NCBI RefSeq assembly: GCF_037975245.1
Contig: NC_092563.1
Coordinates: 10,693,001 to 10,753,000 of the forward strand
Source: Apostichopus japonicus
Taxonomy: Eukaryota > Echinodermata > Holothuroidea > Aspidochirotida > Stichopodidae
Direction of reading: 5' to 3'
Length of the DNA: 60,000 nt
Both the position numbers and the translations under genes were made by a program. The notes beneath the pieces are model-generated. The model worked only from the letters and a program-made list of their open reading frames with translations. It had not been told where the DNA came from and did not search any database. Of the stretch, positions 52,201-60,000 are shown in pieces (position 1 is the stretch's first letter; the number at the start of each line of letters is the position of its first letter).

Positions 52201-55200
52201 ATTGGGTATCAAACGTATGGTCAAGTCCGTCATTTGTGAACAATTGGTATTTCATTCAATTTAGGTATGAATTATATATAGACACAGTCTGTATTTTTTT
52301 TATTATATATATGCATTTTAGTTCTATATCAGGAGGGAAAGACAAAGTATTTTTTGTAATATATCATATATAGATAAATATGTAAATTTACTTATATTTG
52401 GGCTTCAGGCCACGGGCCCTTTAGGCGATCACAGAGCACTTGCCCTAGCTGCACCCCATCCTCGTAACCGGTGCACCGAATTAAAAATAACGAAACTTGA
52501 ACGGTAAAAGGGAAGTAAAAGACGTTGCCATAAGGCGGCTCCACCCTCTTCAGAAATGATTGGCATTTGGCAAAAAGGGAATAAGAAATGAACAATAAAT
52601 TAATAGTTATTTCCACTGAACTACTGTACTCCAGAATTGAATATCCTGCTTCTTGTTCCGAAAGGCTCCCAACGAAATGCCAAAAAGTCGGCAACGGGGA
52701 TGAGGGTGGGAGGGGGGTACCCAGCCCACCACGGGGCTACCCCTGCACCTCATCACGACTGACTCGAATTAAAACTCTCAATTTGATACTAGTCAACCAA
52801 AAATTGTCCCAGAGTTGAACTGAGATTGGATGGAATTGAAAAAAAAAAATACTAGCTGTCTGCATGGATCATACTCTATACTATTGTGTGACCATATAGG
52901 CGTACGGGCTCTAGTCAACCAGGAGGAACACTGGGGGAAGCTATTTTACTTACCAGAGAAATTTAAAAATTGACCGAAAGTTCCTAGCATGATTAATTCA
53001 TTTCAAACTTCGACGTCAATGAAGGACAAAAAGAACCATACAGGCCTATGCCTGACTATAAGATCATTGAACCATCACAAAGAACTACTTTTTTAGCTCT
53101 TGGGAAAACTCCGAATAATCTTCCATTTGCCGAATCCTGAAACTGGGAAGTACGGGGTGGGGGGATCCGTCTTGATCCGCAGGTATAGTGAACGTTCACC
53201 ACAACAAGTGTGTTTAGCTTGGGACTATAGAATTGTCAACCTTGTGAACATATATTTTTGGGGGGATGGGGGGGGGGGGGAGGGGAGTCGGCAAATTAAA
53301 AAATACAGGGTAAACAGAGGGAAGGAAATACATCAGTGCATGAGAGGAGGTGAGAGACAGGACTGATTGATCGTGTCGATAGTTTTTTTTTATATATATA
53401 CATGTGATACACGAAGATAGACGTAAAATGTAGCATCGTTTCGACACTACAAAGGGGACCCTCCTCCGCCCCCACCCCCCGCCCCCACACACCCACCCTC
53501 CCCACGTTCAATATCATATCCCCCCTTGCCAACGGAAATAAACACAAGTATAAATAAACCGATACAGATATTTGTACCCGCTGTTAATCCGCAACTATTC
53601 CGGCTTGTTAAATCGTGTAGATTGACGGCTTCGCCGTCCTTTACTGCTTGTAGGCCTATATACAATAATACAAAGCTGAATGTTTCTCCTCGATCGAATT
53701 TCCCCAACCTTGCCCGCCTTGAATTAGAGGGTGGCCAAGCGACTGCTTCACAGTCATAGCTACTATCGAACAAAATGGACGAAAGCAATTGATCTCAATC
53801 TGGAGATGCAGATGTATCAATAGCTGCAGATCCAACGGTTTGTGAATGTCGCACGACCTGTTAACGAAAGTCTGGGAAAAGTGTTTGCCCCTGTCGTATG
53901 TATGATCTCTTTTGTTCAGATACGTTCTTTTACTTTCTCCGGAATACGCCTCCATATTTAGCAACCTTTCGTGCGTCAAATTACAATCTCGATACTGTGT
54001 TACTGCAAACTGGCTGTATTCAAAATACGTACGAAAACACTGTGCTAACTACCTATCAACTTGAATATCCACAACACTGACCAACGTACAGTAAACCATG
54101 GAGGTAAAAACACCTCCATGAGTAAACAAACGTACATCACCCGCGGCCATAGCTTGCAACACGATACCGTTCACAGCCAGGTACAGCTACGATCAGGTGA
54201 CCACTCAGAAAAGTCATGTGAGTAAAGGGTGACACGCAAAACCACTGAAATCAAAGCCCCCTATTTCTAAAAGTATACGAGCGCCCCCACCTTTAAGGTA
54301 TCTTTAAAAATCACCCATGGCTATGGATTTAGCACCGGGGTTGCTAATCGCCAGAAATGTTCTTATTGCTGGGTAAACGCTCCGAAATACTTAAAAACAA
54401 ACAAAGCCATCTGACTCAACCGACTACCTTAAAGGCATTTAAGACTCGCCCCAAACCGCGTGTCGCCCTCTGAAAAAAGTTAACTTTCCGTTGGTTGCAA
54501 GTGAAGTTTTCTTCTTGTCGCTACAAAATGCAGGCAGTAATGAAACGTGATACCTTGTTATCTTTATCTGGACCTGAGATGTCCAACGCGCTATATACAT
54601 TGTGTTGTGGGTATTGACCGTAGCTGCATGTATTGACTGTACACTAGTGTCTAATTACCGACCGTATCAAGCTTTGTGTGTATTTTCTGAGATCGATGGT
54701 GGTGTCTAACACTTCTGTTACACCTCATTTGAAACTAGGTCAGATTACCGGCATCAGACGTTTCTTCGTGCGCGAGTCTTCACTCCCTTTAAACTATCCG
54801 ATTTTGTGTGGGACAATCCCAGATGTGACAATGATGACTCTTAATATGGGTAGTTAATGAGATTTGCTGAAGGCCTTCATAGTTATAGATGACACACTCC
54901 TCTGGTAGCAAATTATGTCACCTTGGTGAAGCAGAAGCCAACTTTGATGATTGGATGATCCATCAATTTCTGTTTGGTGATCTTCTTCAATACAGCTATC
55001 TTGATCTGAAATAAAAATTAGAATAAATTGTAAACAATTAAAATCCCTCAGCCTGGATACCTCCTTTATCTGAAAGTGACCTACAGTTCCTTTGTTGGGT
55101 TGGTATGTGTTTTTGTGTAGGCCTATATGAACTTCCTCTAAAATAGATGTAATTTAAGTCAATAAAACATGCTATAATTACTTAGAGTTTTCAAAAAGTC

Positions 55201-57235
55201 CTTCCCTGGAGTTCTTTACTTTCCAATTTGTTCTCACACATATTACATGAGCACACAAGATGACTGAATGTCCTGATGAGGTAACTTTCCTTCAGCGTGA
55301 TAGTCAAAACAGTTTAAGAATTTTGACCCAAGAGTATTATACAATCTGGCATATTTGGGATCAATACAGCATACCTTTAAATCAAAATAAAATGCATTGT
55401 GACAAACTACTTACCTTCAACTGATTTACGTGCAGGTAAATTTGTCTCTTGTTTCTTTGCTCTGATAATATGTTTTATTGGTGAAAGTCACATAGCAATC
55501 ACGGTAGTAGAACATTTCTTCAAGCTGTCAGGCTTTTCTTTGTAGAGGTGGCTACAACTTCATGAGCAACATCATACTGTGCGCCAGATACTTCGCACCA
55601 TTGCTAAACACAGGCAATAACTTTTAACCAACTCATTGGGATGAACATCGTTAATGGCCCATCCTTTCTAACACAGTGGACTACACATTTGTGAGAAGTC
55701 ATCATCAAACTGCCAGAGAAAATAGCAAAATAAAGCTGAAGGCATAGAACTAAAGTTATTAGTTCACATATTCATAATCGTAGCTAGTCGATATAGAGAC
55801 CTTGGTGCAGTGAGGCACACCGGCTGCTTTCCCACTTTCGTGGCCCTTGGGATATATATATATAGAGGCTAGGCCAAGTGAAATCCACTTGAACAGGTCC
55901 TAGTGTTATGGTACTTTTCACAAACCTTGCAGAGCAGGCCTGGTTGTTTTATCAAAACTTCTTTGTCTCTTATTGATTTGTGCGGGCCAGTAGCCCTATT
56001 GCATCTAATGTACAGTTACAGTTTGTTTATTTGTATATTATTTGTTTTATCACAAAAAAATGCAATGTGAAAGGAAGTCTTCTATAAAGCCTGGGTTGGC
56101 TTAACAGAGTAGAAGAATCCCTGGTACAAATAGAACGGTTTCCTACAAATCGTTTCGTCACTGCATTACAATAACACGAGTGTGTTTTAGAACAAAGAGA
56201 TGAGTTACATATAACTACGTCGTGCACGCAGGAATACCAAAAGGGAGATAATATTCAGTTATTGTAACTTAAAGGGATCGATATTTCTGACCTCCAACAC
56301 ACTTATAAGCAAGAGCAGTCGAACAACTACAGCTTAATAATAAAGGGGAATGCTCTTTGGTGAGTGTTTGCCTATGAATGTGTTGGTGAAAGACACAGGT
56401 CAATAATTTGAGGTCAACAGTGAGCGACGGCCGGTAATCTGAAATTCATCTCAATTCTAGCTTTAATGAAAACCCATACTTGATGTACTTTAATCAGTTA
56501 TTTACTGCTTATTTGGGTATGTAAAAAGTTAACTAAGATCAAAAATGACATTATTGACAAGCGTACTCAACTGTTATGGTTTCGCTGTATCTCACTCTTA
56601 ATTGGCAGGTGGCGTTTAATAAATACAAATATTTGAATAGTTTGAGAGGTTTAATGTCCTTTGACGTCAGCAATGATCAAACTCTGAAAACCTTGTGTGA
56701 TGGATCACGTAAATTATTTCCATTGTTCTACGAAAGTCTTGCCTTTCACCCTCTTGAATATTCATTATTTCATAGCTTGTTGCCACGCAAGTACTGTCTT
56801 GGTAATGAAAGGTGTTTTTGTTTACGAATCTCGCCTAATGGTAGTGTTCTACCTCTTGCGTAACTTTCTTGCCTATACCACAAATCCACGCCACTTGCTA
56901 TAGAATCTGCAGAGAGTAAGGGTCTATTCGAACATCCTCGCTGTTTTTATCATTATTTTAACCAATAATTAACTTGTGTCTCGATCTGTACTATAGCCAT
57001 AGCTATGTGAGTGAACACCGTTTCACATTTTTGAGGTTTGCTCCACCGCCCTTATACTTATCCTTATAGGCTACCTCTTTGAAAGCAATAATCACTGGCC
57101 ATTAAACCCAGTGATATTCTAGAACCACAATAGAGAGACGAAAGAATTTTGCTTGTTTATTTCATTTTGTTCGAGTCTCCACTCTTGTAAACATGCTAAC
57201 TGTATAATTTCACCTTTGGTAAGTGTCACCTTTAC
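49201..57235. other. Gene-poor intergenic region
   Basis: Open frames of 60-113 codons occur on both strands (for example minus 49250-49547, minus 51413-51700, minus 53447-53788, plus 56576-56863). None has a recognisable domain or joins convincingly to a neighbour through splice sites. A hairpin lies at 51798-51830, G/C-runs at 53250-53290 and 53460-53490 and a short CCATGGAGGT/ACCTCCATG hairpin near 54098-54120. An exon of an unknown gene could be hidden here. Confidence 0.5.
51798..51830. repeat. 15-bp perfect stem with 3-nt loop
   Basis: ACCAGGGAGCTGCTA, loop CTC, TAGCAGCTCCCTGGT. The stem is GC-richer than its surroundings. It could be a hairpin RNA or extruded DNA, but nothing downstream (such as a T-tract) points to a bacterial-style terminator. 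Confidence 0.9.
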
Positions 57236-57480
57236 TATATTGGCAGTGGCGTAGCCAGGATTTTTTTCAGTGGGGGGGGGGGGTTGGGGGCGCCGGGTTG
57301 GGGGCGCCGGGGGAGCGTGACCATTTCCTGGGAGGGCGTCTTGTTACTATCTAAGCGGAGCGCCACCATGAGTTGGTGCGCAGCGTACAAAACAAAATTA
57401 GCCAAAATGGCCTCCTAGATCGTTGGAAATGACACTTCCCAGGCCTTGTAAGCTGCTCTAAAGTTTTCTCAACATCCTTT
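57236..57480 (+). mobile_element. Transposon end with GGCGTAGCCAGG terminus and core module
   Basis: CAGTGGCGTAGCCAGGATTT near 57244, a G-run, then the TATCTAAGCGGAGCGCCACC core (57344-57395) and GGAAATGACACTTCC. It resembles the end near 9250. No matching far end is identified. A second GCGTAGCCAGGATCTG terminus lies at about 57936. Confidence 0.7.
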
Positions 57481-58799
57481 ATTTTGAGATCCCATGTCTT
57501 GATATGGCCATGAAATAGGTAAGTGAAATAGAAAAAAAACAGCCTGGTAAGTTACTTTGAAATATCATGACATATCTTTTGTGAGTTTGACACCGGCATT
57601 GACATTTTTAGACGAATTGCTCGTGGAAAATAAGGAAAGATTGACTTCGCTTTCAGCCAATTAACATACTGAAATGACCGAACTGACATCAAAGATTGCG
57701 TCTGAAATATTATTAGGGTGATAGATTGATTGGCCGGTAGTTCCCAGAATAGTGTTGTTTCCTTTCTTGAGTGGTTTTAAGAGCATCAGTGAACGTCCCA
57801 GAAGTGAAAACCCGATTGAAAATGTAACAGAGTATCGAGGCAATGACGCGAGCAATGCTGTGAGAAACCTGTATGATGTCAGCATATTTTACATTTTAAC
57901 ATCTTCTTTGGCATTTCAGTACATGGAAACAGCCGCGTAGCCAGGATCTGAAAGGGGGGACCACTTTTGCGATTGATATGGGGGAGGGGTTAAAGGGGTA
58001 TTTTTGAACAATTGAAGGTCCTTAGATGCGATCTGGTGCAATGTTTTGTCAGTTTCATCATTATCATATGATTTCATATTATCAGCAGATTTTGTTTCCT
58101 GTTTGAATTCTTTTACATGTTCTTTTACATAATATATCAGAAAGACAAACATAGTGCTCTTTTACAATTTTTCCAGTAGGATGATTCTTGTTTATTGTCC
58201 AATGTCTGGACTTTAATACATTTGATGAACTTAACTGATAGACAATAGAAACTTTCATATTTTGCAAGACAGCCAGATGTGCAGTGGCCTAAAAACAAAT
58301 ATCGTTATCGCAGTGTATGGTATTAGCAGTGTAATAATTATTTATAGGAAGCGCGTATCACATACGATTGCTAGCTTAGCTTCATAACATGCTGTTCGTG
58401 CAACAACTTAGGACGAATCATAGAAAGGATGAGAACAAACGTTGTCGACGTCGTTGTGCATACGGTTCGTGACACTCGGTAGGCAATATGTATTTTATTA
58501 CGCACATAGGCGTAGGAGCCTCATTTGATTTGGGGGGGGGGGGCTGTAACGACTTGCCCGAAAAATATAATCAAAATTTTTTCGCGCGTTCCGCATGTTA
58601 ATGTGCATATCATATACCGGTACGCATTCATCAGTTATTACATCACCTGCCAATAACATACAATCATTTTCCGTCTTATTACCCTTCCATATTTGTTATA
58701 ATTATTGGGGAAGTCTTTACAACAATAATGTTAATATTAATAATAATATAAGTTTAACCATTGAAAAACACATTGCAAATTCTTCTTCTTTCAGTAGGT
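57481..58799. other. Intergenic between transposon ends
   Basis: It contains the GCGTAGCCAGGATC terminus at about 57936 and a CATAGGCGTAGGAGCC terminus plus G-run at about 58507-58545. The rest is unrecognised. Confidence 0.5.
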
Positions 58800-58985
58800 G
58801 CCAGTGGCGGAGCTAGGGGTATTGGTCAGGGGGGAGAGAATTGTCTGTAGGGGTGATTTCGACAACTATCTAAGCGGACGGCCACCACAGGTTGGCGCGG
58901 AGCGTACAGAAATTTTTTGAGTAAAGATACTCCGAAGATCGCCGGAAATGACCCTTTCCGGGCCTTCTATGATTACGCAGTGGCC
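58800..58985 (+). mobile_element. Transposon end with core module
   Basis: CAGTGGCGGAGCTAGGGG at about 58803, core at 58864-58912 (CTATCTAAGCGGACGGCCAC), then CGCCGGAAATGACCC and TTTCCGGGCCTT. Same module as the 57.3-kb and 9.3-kb copies, with a diverged terminus. Confidence 0.7.
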
Positions 58986-59690
58986 AACTGTAGGCTTATA
59001 ATAGGCTATAGGCTAAATTTAGCTAATTGCAGCTGCCAAACTAAGTAAGTAGTTGAATCAGTAGGCCTGAATGTTACTACGATTATAATCGAGTTAACGG
59101 ATCTGACGAGTATTCAAGATCAAAAGAGCACTGGCAAAATACCATGCTAAAAAAAAAACAGTTTTTAAACATTTTTTTTCGACACTGAAAGGGGGCATAA
59201 ACAAAGTAATGTACGTTCTTCCATTAGTAATAATTATTATAGGCGATTGTTTTCGTGCGAATTTCTTTCGGTTTGCCTGGAGACACGTTGCATGTTTTTA
59301 TTTCTTGTTATTTCTTTGTAAATAGCTGTTTTCGGGAAGATTGACGAACGCCCGTGTTAAAAAGAATTGCTAGTGTCTGACACACACTTAGACTGATGAT
59401 TACGATGACGATTACGAAAATAATTACAATTTTGAAACCTTTGATCGACCAAAGGCCTACATATTATTTGTGCAGTCTCATATCACAACTATTGACAGAG
59501 TCGATAGTTCTAACCCGCGTCGGATAACCTATTCATATCTTGCCTATGTTCGGTAGACAACATTCTATATCAGCAATAAGTAGTATTTAGTGTAAGATAG
59601 ATATGCACAAGAATGTCATTGGGAATGCCATTGGGAATGACTCAAGATCGACCCTACGATAAGTCAAGAGCGCCCATTGCAAGTCATGCA
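58986..59690. other. Intergenic, nothing recognised
   Basis: AT-rich with an A-run near 59150. No exon or element ends. Confidence 0.5.
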
Positions 59691-60000
59691 TGCATGGGCG
59701 GCGATCATAGAGGGGGGGGGGGCGGGGGACATGTCCCCCCAATATTTTAGGTGGGGGATATAGTATCTAATATCCCCCCAATATTTGGTGGCATAGTTTT
59801 TTTTAGCATATTTTTTTATGATATCGCTAGTAATTTTAAAATAGAAAATGCTTAGATGCAATTTACAAGGCCTGGGAAGTGTCATTTCCAGCGATCTGAG
59901 AGGCATTTTCGGCCAAAATTTTCTTTTGCGCTTCGCGCCAACTTATGGTGGCGCTACGCTTAGATAGTTTGCCTACAAGCTTCGCCCCTCCCTTGGCAAA
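59691..60000 (-). mobile_element. Transposon end with core module, inverted; runs off window
   Basis: GGGCGGCGATCATAGAGG, a G-run and GACATGTCCCCCC are followed by a minus-oriented core (59922-59968, GGTGGCGCTACGCTTAGATA) preceded by GGAAGTGTCATTTCC. Closely related to 12880-13010 inside the 11450 element, including the shared TGCTTAGATGCAA-like segment. Confidence 0.75.

Noticed and set aside
53447-53788. 113-codon minus-strand frame ending in poly-Gly
   Set aside because: The Gly tail is a C-run artefact, and an opposing frame is open over the same bases.

Overview
This is eukaryotic (metazoan) DNA. Genes are split by GT-AG introns and intergenic space is AT-rich and full of repeats. There are no operons, Shine-Dalgarno sites or tRNA/rRNA genes that I can see. 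The one gene I identify with certainty is a complete UBA2 (SUMO-activating enzyme subunit 2). Eighteen exons between 13384 and 47096 on the + strand join in phase to 641 codons, against 640 residues in the human protein. Its animal-type sequence and the many short DNA transposons suggest a marine invertebrate deuterostome, possibly an echinoderm such as a sea cucumber. The species is an inference I cannot confirm.

Layout. 1-1719: a 74-bp minisatellite (1-478), then TTCA/TTCC-rich repeats containing a ~185-bp tandem triplication. 1720-7616: a multi-exon + strand gene for a Ser/Thr-rich membrane glycoprotein-like product that I do not recognise. Its last five coding blocks are well supported; the 5' part is incomplete and two junctions are unresolved. 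7684-7936: a 15-bp minisatellite in its 3' flank. 8948-13081: a block of DNA-transposon debris. It holds a ~2.5-kb inverted-repeat structure, then a hAT-like element with an 8-bp target duplication, carrying a nested second hAT-like element with its own 8-bp duplication and a 68-bp-arm palindrome. 13384-47096: UBA2. 47097-60000: UBA2 3' flank and gene-poor DNA with repeats and transposon pieces.

UBA2 introns hold most of the other features: a broken non-LTR retrotransposon (intron 1), palindromes, an inverted repeat pair (intron 2), a MITE-like hairpin (intron 5), and a 3.6-kb TA-flanked terminal-inverted-repeat element with a nested homopolymer array (intron 11). The most striking feature is in intron 14. 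An 80-bp tandem array of about 38 copies has amplified the 3' splice site of exon 15 together with the first ~11 exon bases, giving 39 near-identical candidate acceptors, of which only the last leads into the real exon.

Functionally, UBA2 pairs with SAE1 (not in this window) to adenylate SUMO, carry it as a thioester on the catalytic cysteine and pass it to UBC9. The ATP-binding, zinc-binding and catalytic residues, the ubiquitin-fold domain and the C-terminal nuclear/SUMO-binding tail are all visible. Nothing suggests that the two genes are functionally linked.
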